64,000 nucleotides of DNA, from positions 21,731 to 85,730 of the forward strand of contig JAEYXS010000035.1 of the NCBI GenBank assembly GCA_023431185.1. Reading direction: 5' to 3'. Positions 41,942 to 50,545 of the stretch are shown one piece after another. This DNA is from Verrucomicrobiota bacterium. Lineage in GTDB: Bacteria > Verrucomicrobiota > Verrucomicrobiia > Limisphaerales > JAEYXS01. The notes below the pieces were generated by a model. The model worked only from the letters and a program-made list of their open reading frames with translations, did no database searches and was not told where the DNA came from. Positions within the stretch are counted from its first letter, which is position 1, and every line of letters begins with the position of its first letter. The translations under genes were made by a program, and so were the position numbers.

Positions 41942-42832
41942 GTGAAAGCCAAACTTCACGTAGTGCAGTTGCGCCAGTTGTTAGACGGCAAGGTGAGCAG
42001 CCTGCAGCAAGCATTGGAGACATTGGCGCGCGGACGCTATCGTCGCACCGGAGATTGCCTGAAGCTCATCCGGGCTTATCAACAACTGCGCGAGTGTGCG
42101 GACAAGTCCCTGCCCTGGCGCGTCAAGGCCAAGGCGCAACCGGCGCTCACTGAACTGCGGTTCATGCTGGAGCAAGCCCAGCAACCCAAATCGGCCGGCA
42201 AGCTGTTGCAGAAACTGGAGACGCCGGAGAACCAGGCCGCCGTGGCCTGGGCGGTGGAACGCCTCGAGCAGCGCCATCGCAAGCAATTGGAAAACCTGTC
42301 GGAGCGGGCGGTCAGGGCGCTGAAAGAATTAACCGTGACGGGACATCACGATTCGCTGGAGCTGCTCACAGACACGCCGCTGCGCCGCCAGCATCTGCAA
42401 CAGATGAAGCGGCTCACACGGGAGCTGCCCCGGCAGCTTGACCACGTCAGCAAGGACGGGGTGACACCGGATCAGTTGAGCGAACTGCGCGAACTGCTCC
42501 GGCGATGCCGCTTCCTGCTGGAGATCAGCGGCCAACTGTTCGAGAGCCCGGCGCCTTTCGATGCGCGGCTGCTGGATGAATGCCGCGAGAAGCTGAAGAA
42601 GGCTGATCAATGGCAGACGGCGGCGCGGCTGTTGCGCGAACTGGAGCCGGAATTCAATGCGCGCCCACGACCGATGGCTCGTGAATGGCTGGCCCTACTG
42701 GAGCTCTTGCAGGCAGGCGCACAGAAGCGCGCCCGCAAGCTGGCGAAGAGCATGCGGCGGGATGATTCACACTGGGCGGGGCTGCGCTACGCGCTGGCCA
42801 AGCTGACGCAAAAAGAAACCGCCCGGGCATAA
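41942..42832 (+). CDS. CHAD-like helical protein
   Basis: 296 residues from the GTG at 41942; a TTG at 41933 overlapping the previous stop is possible. The whole protein is helical and rich in Arg, Lys, Gln and Leu, with regularly spaced basic positions (LSELRELLRRCRFLLEISG, LLDECREKLKKADQWQTAARLL). This resembles CHAD domains, which bind polyphosphate. The classic paired His motifs are not clearly present, so the assignment is tentative. Coupling with a receiver protein could link it to phosphate signalling. Confidence 0.5.
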   Translation: MKAKLHVVQLRQLLDGKVSSLQQALETLARGRYRRTGDCLKLIRAYQQLRECADKSLPWRVKAKAQPALTELRFMLEQAQQPKSAGKLLQKLETPENQAAVAWAVERLEQRHRKQLENLSERAVRALKELTVTGHHDSLELLTDTPLRRQHLQQMKRLTRELPRQLDHVSKDGVTPDQLSELRELLRRCRFLLEISGQLFESPAPFDARLLDECREKLKKADQWQTAARLLRELEPEFNARPRPMAREWLALLELLQAGAQKRARKLAKSMRRDDSHWAGLRYALAKLTQKETARA

Positions 42833-42868
42833 TCGCCTCCCCAGCCCGCCTATAATATTCCCTTGAAA

Positions 42869-42892
42869 GTATATTCTTTTTGGAGAATATAT
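42869..42892 (+). promoter_or_regulatory. Probable ArsR operator
   Basis: ATATTCT and AGAATAT form a perfect seven-base inverted repeat with a six-base spacer directly before the arsR start at 42898. A TATAAT box lies at 42851. The layout is typical for self-regulation by ArsR-type repressors. Confidence 0.65.
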
Positions 42893-42897
42893 CAGGC

Positions 42898-43251
42898 ATG
42901 AAGCTTGTGAAGCTCCACGGCCTGCTGGCCGATGAGACCCGCCTGCGCATCCTGCACCTTCTGCTGCAGGGCCCGCTCTGCGTCTGCCATTTCCAAGCAG
43001 TACTGGACGCCCCGCAGGTGAAAATCTCCAAGCATTTGGCCGCCTTGCGCGAGCATGGGTTGGTGCAGAACCGCCGTCACAAGAACTGGGTCATCTACGA
43101 GCTGGTGGATAAGCCGGCGGAGATCATCCAGCTCCAACTGCGTGCCCTCGCCGACACCGCCGCCTCTGAAGCCATCTTCCAGCGCGATCTGAAACGGCTG
43201 GCCAAGATCAGCAATCAGGCTGATGAGATCGTCGCCGCTTGCTGCTCCTAG
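42898..43251 (+). CDS. arsR: ArsR-family arsenic-responsive repressor
   Basis: 117 residues from the ATG at 42898. Winged helix-turn-helix with the metal motif CVC (Cys28 and Cys30) in GPLCVCHFQAVLD, matching the ELCVCDL motif of arsenic sensors, and an HTH region ISKHLAALREHGLV. The C-terminus ends in vicinal cysteines (AACCS). It should repress the operon until As(III) binds. A probable operator lies directly upstream, and the following genes form a clear arsenic operon. Confidence 0.9.
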   Translation: MKLVKLHGLLADETRLRILHLLLQGPLCVCHFQAVLDAPQVKISKHLAALREHGLVQNRRHKNWVIYELVDKPAEIIQLQLRALADTAASEAIFQRDLKRLAKISNQADEIVAACCS

Positions 43252-43262
43252 CTCATCTACCG

Positions 43263-43967
43263 ATGAAACCGATCACCCGCCATGCTCTTGCCGAACTGAT
43301 GGGCACCTTCGCGCTCGTCTTCACCGGCTGCGGCGCGATCATCATCGATCAAGTCTCTGGCGGCACTATCACCCACCCCGGAATCGCGCTCACGTTCGGC
43401 TTCATCGTCCTTGCGCTCATCTACGCCTTGGGCGATGTCTCCGGTGCACACCTGAACCCTGCTGTGACGATCAATTTCTGGCTCGCTGGCCGATTCACGC
43501 GCGCAGGCGTGCTGCCTTACATCCTCGCCCAAATCACGGGCGCCCTGCTCGCTTGCGCGGTCTTGCGCATCTTGTTTCCCGCTAATCCGACCTTGGGAGC
43601 AACTCTGCCTGCTGGTTCTGTCTGGCAATCATTTGTCCTCGAGCTCGTGATGACGTGGCTGCTCATGCTCGTCATCTTGAGTGTCTCCACGGGTGCAAAG
43701 GAAAAAGGCTTCACTGCGGGTATCGCTATCGGTTCCGTGATCGCATTGGAGGCCATGTTTGGCGGCCCCATCTCTGGTGCATCCATGAATCCCGCCCGTT
43801 CATTGGCACCTGCATTAGTCAGTGGCAATCTGCAACACCTTTGGGTCTATCTGCTGGCACCGACCTTGGGAGGTGCGCTGGCTGTGCTGAGTTGCCACAT
43901 CATCCGTGAACCCGGTTGCTGTACAAACTGCAACCCCATGCCCACCCAAACGCTTAACAAAAGCTGA
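43263..43967 (+). CDS. Aquaporin/aquaglyceroporin (AqpS-type) of the ars operon
   Basis: 234 residues from the ATG at 43263. Six transmembrane helices and two NPA motifs (HLNPAVT at 64-70 and SMNPARS at 174-180) match MIP channels. In other bacteria an aquaglyceroporin in an ars operon exports As(III) made by ArsC, which would explain why no ArsB or Acr3 pump is seen here. The C-terminus is unusually cysteine-rich (PGCCTNCNP), which might bind As(III). An in-frame extension to 43239 overlaps arsR. Confidence 0.88.
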   Translation: MKPITRHALAELMGTFALVFTGCGAIIIDQVSGGTITHPGIALTFGFIVLALIYALGDVSGAHLNPAVTINFWLAGRFTRAGVLPYILAQITGALLACAVLRILFPANPTLGATLPAGSVWQSFVLELVMTWLLMLVILSVSTGAKEKGFTAGIAIGSVIALEAMFGGPISGASMNPARSLAPALVSGNLQHLWVYLLAPTLGGALAVLSCHIIREPGCCTNCNPMPTQTLNKS

Positions 43968-43972
43968 GATTT

Positions 43973-44452
43973 ATGCACCTGACCGAATTCAAAAAAGCCT
44001 TGAACCAGCACCCGGAAAAGCTGCTCCATTTCGTCCTGCCCACCGGGACACGCATCCCGCCGCACGCGCACATCACTGAGGTGGCACGCATCGACAAACA
44101 CTTCATCGACTGCGGCGGAACTGTGCGAAAAGAATCCGCCTGCCGGATGCAGATCTGGTTCGCGGATGATACCGAGCACCGGATCAGCGCTCAGAAGTTG
44201 CTCAAAGTGTTGGATAAATCAGCTTCTATTTTGGGTACGGACGAGCTCGCCGTTGATTTCGAGTACGAGGCCCCCTTTATCTCACAGTTCCCGGTCACTT
44301 CCTTTGTATCAGAAGGCAACTCTCTGTTAGTGCTCTTGGGCATCCGTCATACGGATTGCTTGGCCAAAGACATCTGCCTTCCTTCACCCAAAAGTTCCAA
44401 GAGCTTCACCATCCCGCAGCTTCCCCAGCTGGAAAGAACCAAATGCTGCTAA
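43973..44452 (+). CDS. DUF6428-family protein of the ars operon
   Basis: 159 residues. The motifs HITEVARIDKHFIDCGGTVRKE and RHTDCLAKDICLP match DUF6428, a family I associate with arsenic operons in several phyla. The protein ends in vicinal cysteines (TKCC). Function is not established; position suggests a part in As(III) handling, for example thiol binding or delivery. It sits six bases after the aquaporin gene. The assignment is from pattern memory, not a search. Confidence 0.8.
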   Translation: MHLTEFKKALNQHPEKLLHFVLPTGTRIPPHAHITEVARIDKHFIDCGGTVRKESACRMQIWFADDTEHRISAQKLLKVLDKSASILGTDELAVDFEYEAPFISQFPVTSFVSEGNSLLVLLGIRHTDCLAKDICLPSPKSSKSFTIPQLPQLERTKCC

Positions 44453-44464
44453 CTTTTTGAAATC

Positions 44465-44908
44465 ATGTCTACCAACAAACCTACCATCCTTATCCTCTGC
44501 ACCGGCAACTCCTGCCGCAGCCACATCGCGGAAGGCATCCTGCGCCACGCCGCCGGTGACATCTTGAACGTCGAGAGCGCCGGCTCAAAGCCTGCGGGCT
44601 ACGTGCATCCGCTCTCCATCAAAGCGCTGGCGGAGATCGGCATCGACATCTCTCACCATCGCTCCAAGAGCATGAACGAGTTCCTGCAACAACCCGTGGA
44701 AACCGTCATCACAGTCTGCGGCAAGGCCGACCAAGTCTGCCCGCACTACCCGGGCCAGGTGAACCGCTTCCACTGGCCCTTCGATGACCCCGCCCACGCC
44801 ACCGGCACGGAAGAAGAACAGATGGCCGTCTTCCGCCGTGTCCGCGATGAGATCAAAGCCAAGTTCGAGGCCTATGCCGCCGAACGACGGAAAACCTTGA
44901 AATCTTGA
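44465..44908 (+). CDS. arsC: Arsenate reductase (low-molecular-weight PTP type)
   Basis: 147 residues. The P-loop CTGNSCRS (12-19) and the pair Cys85 and Cys92 in VCGKADQVCPHYPG match thioredoxin-linked arsenate reductases of the LMW-PTP fold. It reduces As(V) to As(III), which the upstream aquaporin could release. It is the last gene of the operon; no arsH, arsM or acr3 follows. Confidence 0.93.
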   Translation: MSTNKPTILILCTGNSCRSHIAEGILRHAAGDILNVESAGSKPAGYVHPLSIKALAEIGIDISHHRSKSMNEFLQQPVETVITVCGKADQVCPHYPGQVNRFHWPFDDPAHATGTEEEQMAVFRRVRDEIKAKFEAYAAERRKTLKS

Positions 44909-45108
44909 GGATACCAACTGCGGGTCTGCGCCCGCAGCACCGACTTGGCTTGACAGGCTTGCCGCTTAGAAATCCATGGCCGGTTTCACGGCAGATAAAA
45001 CGTGCATCCAACGCAAGCGCTCAAGGGCAGGCGCGGGAAAAAGCAACAGGCCAATCTGATGATTGGCCCTTGCTGCAACTCGCGTCCCGCAAAGCGGGTC
45101 AATACGGT
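44909..45108. other. Convergent intergenic region with palindrome and terminator
   Basis: It holds a palindrome CTGCGGG/CCCGCAG (44918-44937) next to GCAGCAC, which looks like a diverged relative of the family 1 repeats, and the minus-strand terminator at 45037-45074. No gene seen. Confidence 0.6.
45037..45074 (-). terminator. Intrinsic terminator of the phosphorelay operon
   Basis: On the minus strand AGCAA and GGCCAATC pair with GATTGGCC and TTGCT, followed by five T residues. It lies about 35 bases after the stop of the NtrC-type gene. Confidence 0.8.
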
Positions 45109-46458
45109 TTAATCCAGCCCCATTCTTTTCCGTTTGCGATAGAGCGTCGCCTGATCGATACCCAATACCGTCGCGGCCTCACCTAGGCTGGACACCTTTT
45201 CCAGCACCTTGCGGATGTGCAATTCTTCCAGCTTGTCGAGCGATATCAAGGTGCCGACCACTTCACTGGCAGCATTGGTGTTAGGTGAGCGCATCTCCAG
45301 CGGGAAATCCTCCGGCACGATCTGGTCGCTCTTAGCGAGGATAACCGCGCGCTCGATGGCGTTGCGCATCTCGCGCAGATTGCCCGGCCAGGAATAGGTA
45401 CGCAAACAGGTGAGCGCCTCCGGAGAGAAGCTCATCTGCGGACGGCGGCATTGGGCTCCAAAATGCGCGGCGTAATTTTCAGCAAAGCGCACCAAATCCT
45501 CCTGCCGGGCCCGCAAAGGCGGCATCTCGACACTGATGACATTCAGGCGGAAGTAAAGGTCCTCACGAAAAGCACCTTCAGCGACGCGTTTCTTGAGATC
45601 TCGATTTGTCGCCGCCACGACCCGGACATTCGCCTGCCGCGTGACGTTCTCACCCAAGCGTTCATACTCCCGCTCTTGCAGCAACCTTAGCAGCTTGGGT
45701 TGGATCTCCATGGGCAAGTCACCGATCTCATCGAGGAAAAGGGTGCCGCCTTCCGCCGCCTTCACCTTGCCCCAATGATCTTTCACTGAACCCGTATAAG
45801 CCCCACGCACACTGCCGAACAATTCGCTCTCCAGCAATTCCTTGGAAAGGCTGGGGCAGCTCACTGTGACAAACGGCTTGTCCGCACACAGGCTGTTTTG
45901 ATGCACCGCGCGGGCGGCGACACTCTTGCCCGTGCCGCTTTCACCCAGGATGAGCACCGAGGCGGGCGTCGGTGCGGCGCGTAACAGCACCTCCATCATC
46001 TGCTGCATCTGCGGCGTGGTGAAATCAAAGATCGGCTCACCGTTCTGTGATTTGTTCTCGCTCACCTCGCGTTCCAACCGTTCGATGCGCTGGCCCATCT
46101 GGTGGAACTTGTTCAGCCGCGCGAGGACCATCAGGAATTCCCGGCGCTGGAATGGCTTCTCCAAAAAATCCACCGCGCCCCGGCGCATAGCTTCGACCGC
46201 CGTTTTCACGTTGCCCTCGGCGGAGAACATCACCACGGGCAGTTGTGGCTGGCTTTTCACGATCTGTTGCAGGATGTCGAGGCCATCCTCCGCACCCAGC
46301 CGAAGATCCAGCAGCGCTGCGTCAAACTTGGTCTCCTTCAAACGCTGCAAGGCATAGGCTCCGGTGGGAGCGCCTTCGGCGTAGTGGTTCTCGTCATCGA
46401 TCAGGATGCAGGTCGCCTCCCGAAACGTCTTGTCGTCATCAATCACTAGAAAGTCCAT
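45109..46458 (-). CDS. NtrC-family sigma-54 activator
   Basis: 449 residues. A receiver domain (1-120; DD at 7-8, phospho-Asp in AALLDLRLG, Lys in LEKPF) precedes an AAA+ domain with Walker A GESGTGKS, Walker B GGTLFLDEIGDLP and the sigma-54 contact loop GAYTGS in place of the canonical GAFTGA. A Fis-type HTH ends the protein (LGEAATVLGIDQATLYRKRKR). It activates sigma-54 promoters after phosphorylation. It is the last gene of a minus-strand operon with two kinases, its likely phosphate donors. Confidence 0.93.
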   Translation of the reverse strand: MDFLVIDDDKTFREATCILIDDENHYAEGAPTGAYALQRLKETKFDAALLDLRLGAEDGLDILQQIVKSQPQLPVVMFSAEGNVKTAVEAMRRGAVDFLEKPFQRREFLMVLARLNKFHQMGQRIERLEREVSENKSQNGEPIFDFTTPQMQQMMEVLLRAAPTPASVLILGESGTGKSVAARAVHQNSLCADKPFVTVSCPSLSKELLESELFGSVRGAYTGSVKDHWGKVKAAEGGTLFLDEIGDLPMEIQPKLLRLLQEREYERLGENVTRQANVRVVAATNRDLKKRVAEGAFREDLYFRLNVISVEMPPLRARQEDLVRFAENYAAHFGAQCRRPQMSFSPEALTCLRTYSWPGNLREMRNAIERAVILAKSDQIVPEDFPLEMRSPNTNAASEVVGTLISLDKLEELHIRKVLEKVSSLGEAATVLGIDQATLYRKRKRMGLD

Positions 46459-46474
46459 AAATCATTCTCCCATG

Positions 46475-47614
46475 TCAGTAGACAGCGCTGAACAGGCGCA
46501 GGGTGAAGGCAGCCCCTTGACCGGGCTCGCTTTCACACACCACTTCTCCGCCCATCTCCAGCACCAGTTTTTTTACTATGCTCAGACCCAATCCCGTGGA
46601 TGGTTCGCCTCCGGTGGGTCGTGCCGAAAGCCTGCCGTAGCGCCGGAACATGCGTTGCTTGTCCTCCAGCGTGAATCCCGGCCCCTCATCCCGGATGATG
46701 CATTCGATGAACTCATCGTCCGGGCGGACCGCGATGTGGATGTGTCTCTCTGGAAATGAAAATTTGACGGCGTTGGAAACCAGATTGTCGAGCACCTGAT
46801 TCAAGGCCGTATTATCAGCGTAGACGTGCGTATCTTCCGGTGGCAGCACGAGGCGAAACTGCAGACTCTTGCGGGCCGCGGCTTCCTGATATTCCTGCAC
46901 CACACCTGTGATGGCCTCGGCCAGGTTCACGCGCTGACGTTGCAACTGAAATCCGTGATCCACCGAGGCGTTCGCCAGAAATTCCTTCACAAACCCCAGC
47001 AACTGGCTGGTGGATTGGCACATATTGTTCACCAAACGGTCGGTCTTGGGGTTGGCCGCGAGATCCATGCGCTCCTTGAGCAATTGCGCGCTGAGCTGCA
47101 TGCCGCTCAGATGATTCTTCAGGTCGTGGGCCAGAATGCCCATGAGTTCGTCCTTGTCCTCAGCCAGTTGATATAACCGATCGCGAGCTGCTTTGAGCAT
47201 CAGATGCGTCCGTACCCGAGACAGCAACTCGGCATGGTTGAAGGGCTTGGTGACATAATCCACTCCGCCCTCATCAAAGGCTCGAACCACCAGTTCCTTG
47301 TCGTCGGCAGCCGAGACAAAGATCACGGGGATGTCTTTCCAGGCCGGGTTCTCGCGGATTTGCCGGCACACTTCAAAGCCGCTTAATCCGGGCATGATCA
47401 CATCCATCAGGATCAGATCCGGGGCGCGCAAGGCGATGCGTTTCATGGCCGTCGCCCCATCCGTTGCCGGCACGATCTCGTAGCCTAACTTGCCGAGGAT
47501 GTTCCCAACCACCTGGATGTTCGACGACTGATCATCCACCACCAGCACGCGGAAAGATTCCGGAGCGGGCATCGCCCCACTGGTTGATTTTTCTGGCCTC
47601 GTCACCGCGTTCAT
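46475..47614 (-). CDS. Receiver-histidine kinase hybrid
   Basis: 379 residues. A receiver domain (~22-140; phospho-Asp71 in LILMDVIMPG, Lys in VTKPF) is followed directly by a histidine kinase: phospho-His163 in GILAHDLKNHLSG, then an HATPase with FIECIIRDEGPGF and TGLGLSIVKKLV. No membrane segment. It is likely a relay step between the membrane kinase upstream and the activator downstream. Its ATG overlaps the upstream stop, indicating coupling. Confidence 0.9.
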   Translation of the reverse strand: MNAVTRPEKSTSGAMPAPESFRVLVVDDQSSNIQVVGNILGKLGYEIVPATDGATAMKRIALRAPDLILMDVIMPGLSGFEVCRQIRENPAWKDIPVIFVSAADDKELVVRAFDEGGVDYVTKPFNHAELLSRVRTHLMLKAARDRLYQLAEDKDELMGILAHDLKNHLSGMQLSAQLLKERMDLAANPKTDRLVNNMCQSTSQLLGFVKEFLANASVDHGFQLQRQRVNLAEAITGVVQEYQEAAARKSLQFRLVLPPEDTHVYADNTALNQVLDNLVSNAVKFSFPERHIHIAVRPDDEFIECIIRDEGPGFTLEDKQRMFRRYGRLSARPTGGEPSTGLGLSIVKKLVLEMGGEVVCESEPGQGAAFTLRLFSAVY

Positions 47615-49722
47615 GGTTGTTCCAGACGTTCGATAAACTTGGGGAACTCCTGCAGATGCTTCTCCATCTCGGTCACATCATAGGCCTCGGCGTGGCCGGT
47701 GAGCTTGCGGGCGAAATTGCGCAACGAACCGCAAGCGTACTGTGCGCCCAGCGCCTCCAAGCGTCCCGCAAAGGTGAGCACTTCGTTGACCCCCAGACTG
47801 CCGCATAAGGCCGGCCACTCGTCTTTGAGCAGCCGCTGCAGGCGGCCTTTGAGCTGTTCCTTAGCTTCAAGGGTCATCGCCGCATCCATGAAGTCTTCCT
47901 TCACCGGTCCGGATTTGCTGCGTGGTAAAAAGTGCGCCAGCTCGTCAAACAACTGGCGCAACGAGAAAGGCTTGGCCAGGAAACCATTAAACTTTTCCTT
48001 GGCCACGGCGTTCTGCTCGAAAGTGTTGGCCGCAGTGACAGCGATCACCGGGATCAATTCGCATCCGGGCATCTCCCGGATCTTCCGCAGCACCTCATGC
48101 CCATCCATCTGCGGCATGCGGATGTCGAGCAGTACGATGTCCGGCCGTGTCGCCCCGGCTTTCTCGATCGCTTCCTGGCCGTTGCGGCCAAAGATCAGCC
48201 GATGATGCGAACCGTCAAACATGCCGGCCATCAACTCGCGATTCAGCTCGTTGTCATCCACGATCAATAACGTGACCGGCGAGAACTCGTTGAAATCCAC
48301 CCGTTCATCCAACTTCTCATGCCGCATCTCCGGCAGGCGCGGCGAGACGTCGATATCTGGCAAGCGTAGATAAAAAACAGAGCCCTGCCCCAAGATACTG
48401 GCGACCGTGATGGTCCCGCCCATCTGGTCCACTAGGCGACGCACGATGGACAACCCGAGCCCAGTTCCTTCCTTCTCACGGCTGTTACTGCCCTGAACAA
48501 AAGGCTGGAAGATGCTGTCCAGCTTCTCTTGTGGGATGCCCTCACCGGTATCCTGGACCTCGAAGATGAGCGTGACCTTGCTGGACTGCTCCTGCTTTTC
48601 AAAACTGACCTTCAGTTCGATACTGCCCTGATCGGTGAACTTGACCGCATTGCCCACAAGGTTGACCAGTATCTGACGCAAGCGCAGCCGGTCCAGCAGC
48701 AAAGCCCGCGGCATATCCTCCGCCACGTGACAGCTCAGTTTGAGCTGCTTCCGCATGGTGATCTCGGCGAAAACCGTGCGGACGAATTCACATAACTCAC
48801 GCGGATCGGTCGGCTCCGGACGCAACACCAGTGCACCCGCCTCGATCTTGGAGATGTCGAGCACGTCATTGATCAATTGCAGCAATGAACCGGCACTGGA
48901 ACGGATCGCCTTGGCATAATGTTTCTGCCGGGGCTCACGTAATTCCGCACCTAACAGTTCGCTAAAGCCCAAGATGGCATTCATCGGCGTGCGTATCTCA
49001 TGGCTGACATTCGCCAGGAAGACCGTCTTCTCCGCACTGTTCCGTTCGGCTTGCAACTTGGCTTCAACCAAAACGCGTTCCCGTTCCTGATGCTTCAATG
49101 TCAGACGGGCGAGCCAGAAGGCGAACAATCCCGCGCCGATGCCCAAGATGCCGGCCCAGAAACTGGTCAGACTGGCGCGCCACAATTGTTCGCGCTCCTT
49201 GCCGCCTTCATCTGAGATGAGGTGGGCACGCATGCTATGGATGCCCGCGACCTCCTTGCGGATCTCTTCCATCAGTCTCTTGGCCTGACCGTCACCGAGC
49301 AAAGCTTTCGTCGGGAGGAAGCCATCACCTTTGCGGACGGCCACCATCTTGCGCTGATTGCCCAAGTTCAACTCCACCTTGCCGCGCAGATCCATGATGC
49401 GCTTGAGCAATTCGGAATCCGAACCCGTCAGTTCAGCCAAATGGTCAAACTTGCGGGGCAAGGCTGCCTCCGCCTGCTGCATCGTGATGAGAAATTCACT
49501 ATCACCGGTGATGACGAAACCGCGGGCGGAAGTCTCTACATCCAAGAGCAATTTGAGGACTTGATCCATCTCCGTGCGGATCGCAATGGCCTGCCGTGCA
49601 ACGGCCAGGCGGTCGGAGAGTTGAATCCATGTCACCGCCGCCAGCAGCACACTGGCCACCGACAAGGTAAGCCAGACGGAAACGACCGTCTTGTAGAACT
49701 GATGACTGGGTTGACGTAACAT
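47611..49722 (-). CDS. Membrane hybrid histidine kinase with CHASE3
   Basis: 703 residues from the ATG at 49722. Two membrane segments (~12-35 and ~185-210) enclose a CHASE3-type periplasmic domain (LLLDVETSARGFVITGDSEFL). Then come the kinase core (His241 in ANVSHEIRTPMNA, HATPase with TGLGLSIVRRL), a receiver domain (phospho-Asp533 in IVLLDIRMPQMDG, Lys in LAKPF) and a C-terminal helical region that resembles an HPt domain but lacks the usual phosphorylatable His. It is first in a three-gene operon. Confidence 0.9.
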   Translation of the reverse strand: MLRQPSHQFYKTVVSVWLTLSVASVLLAAVTWIQLSDRLAVARQAIAIRTEMDQVLKLLLDVETSARGFVITGDSEFLITMQQAEAALPRKFDHLAELTGSDSELLKRIMDLRGKVELNLGNQRKMVAVRKGDGFLPTKALLGDGQAKRLMEEIRKEVAGIHSMRAHLISDEGGKEREQLWRASLTSFWAGILGIGAGLFAFWLARLTLKHQERERVLVEAKLQAERNSAEKTVFLANVSHEIRTPMNAILGFSELLGAELREPRQKHYAKAIRSSAGSLLQLINDVLDISKIEAGALVLRPEPTDPRELCEFVRTVFAEITMRKQLKLSCHVAEDMPRALLLDRLRLRQILVNLVGNAVKFTDQGSIELKVSFEKQEQSSKVTLIFEVQDTGEGIPQEKLDSIFQPFVQGSNSREKEGTGLGLSIVRRLVDQMGGTITVASILGQGSVFYLRLPDIDVSPRLPEMRHEKLDERVDFNEFSPVTLLIVDDNELNRELMAGMFDGSHHRLIFGRNGQEAIEKAGATRPDIVLLDIRMPQMDGHEVLRKIREMPGCELIPVIAVTAANTFEQNAVAKEKFNGFLAKPFSLRQLFDELAHFLPRSKSGPVKEDFMDAAMTLEAKEQLKGRLQRLLKDEWPALCGSLGVNEVLTFAGRLEALGAQYACGSLRNFARKLTGHAEAYDVTEMEKHLQEFPKFIERLEQP

Positions 49723-49907
49723 ACGCTTAGTACATCGCAAGCCTTTGCCGGCCAACTACATCAATCATTATTGAGTGATACTTTAGCAGGATTTAAGCCA
49801 TTCCCCGGTTCGGCATTGCAAAAAGCACTCTCGAAAAAGACCACGGAACCTTGTTGTGCGAGTAGCGCCATATGTCTGAAATTGGATTTTGCGGACACCG
49901 CACGGAT

Positions 49908-50060
49908 TCAGCCCCCGACGTTCTTGCCCTGGATGAGCCGCACCAGCACCACGATGATGGCCACCAGCAGTAAAACGTGGATGAAACCGCCCAGAGTGTA
50001 GGTCGAAACCAACCCCAGCAGCCAGGCGATGATCAGTATGAGAGCCAAAGTGTATAACAT
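49908..50060 (-). CDS. Lmo0937-type small membrane protein
   Basis: 50 residues from the ATG at 50060. The sequence MLYTLALILIIAWLLGLVST with YTLGGFIHVLLLVAIIVVLV after it and the closing RLIQGKNVGG is very close to the Lmo0937 family of tiny two-helix membrane proteins, often stress-induced. It is easily missed because of its size. It lies divergent from a CsbD-like gene and upstream of the phosphorelay operon on the same strand. Confidence 0.8.
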   Translation of the reverse strand: MLYTLALILIIAWLLGLVSTYTLGGFIHVLLLVAIIVVLVRLIQGKNVGG

Positions 50061-50545
50061 AAGCGTAGGGGGTTATTTGTTTCGCTCATCGAGGTAAATC
50101 GTTTGTGTTCGAGCAGATATTCAGCGGATTTCATACCGCGGGACGAAGATTGCCCAACCCACTAGCTCCAAAGCATTTAAAGGAATCAACCACACCTTGC
50201 CGAAGTGAAGAATCAGGCATAATGCACACCTTGGTTTTATCCGGCATTGCAATCAGCACGGCGGAATTTGTCTGACCACTCTTTGAGAGAAGAAACGGGC
50301 CGAGCGGAATCTGAAGTTCTTCCGCCTACTCGGTAATTAAGTGCACCGATTGCAAAATCCTTCAGTGGTTTCGTGCAAGCCGCCCAGTCATTTCACGGGT
50401 GATAAACCTCGTTTCAGCAGCTAATTAGTTGAGGGATAACAGGATGCCTGCAGCAGGCACACATTGGCATCCTATCTGCACCAAAAAACCTGGCGAAAAC
50501 GCCGAACTGTTATTGGAAAAGAAACCCTTAAAACCAAATGAATCC
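50061..50545. other. Divergent intergenic region between two stress-type genes
   Basis: No other gene seen. It contains one of two near-identical 18-base words (50242-50259; the other is at 49811-49828) and the possible -24/-12 promoter at 50465-50479. Confidence 0.5.
50465..50479 (+). promoter_or_regulatory. Possible sigma-54 (-24/-12) promoter
   Basis: TGGCAT, five bases, then CTGC, giving the required GG to GC spacing of a sigma-54 promoter (consensus TGGCAC-N5-TTGC) with two mismatches. It lies ~65 bases before the CsbD-like start. An NtrC-type activator is encoded ~4 kb away. Confidence 0.4.

Noticed and set aside
42851..42856. TATAAT as a full arsR promoter
   Set aside because: The box is perfect, but no acceptable -35 lies 16-18 bases upstream, so only the operator-like inverted repeat is listed as a feature.
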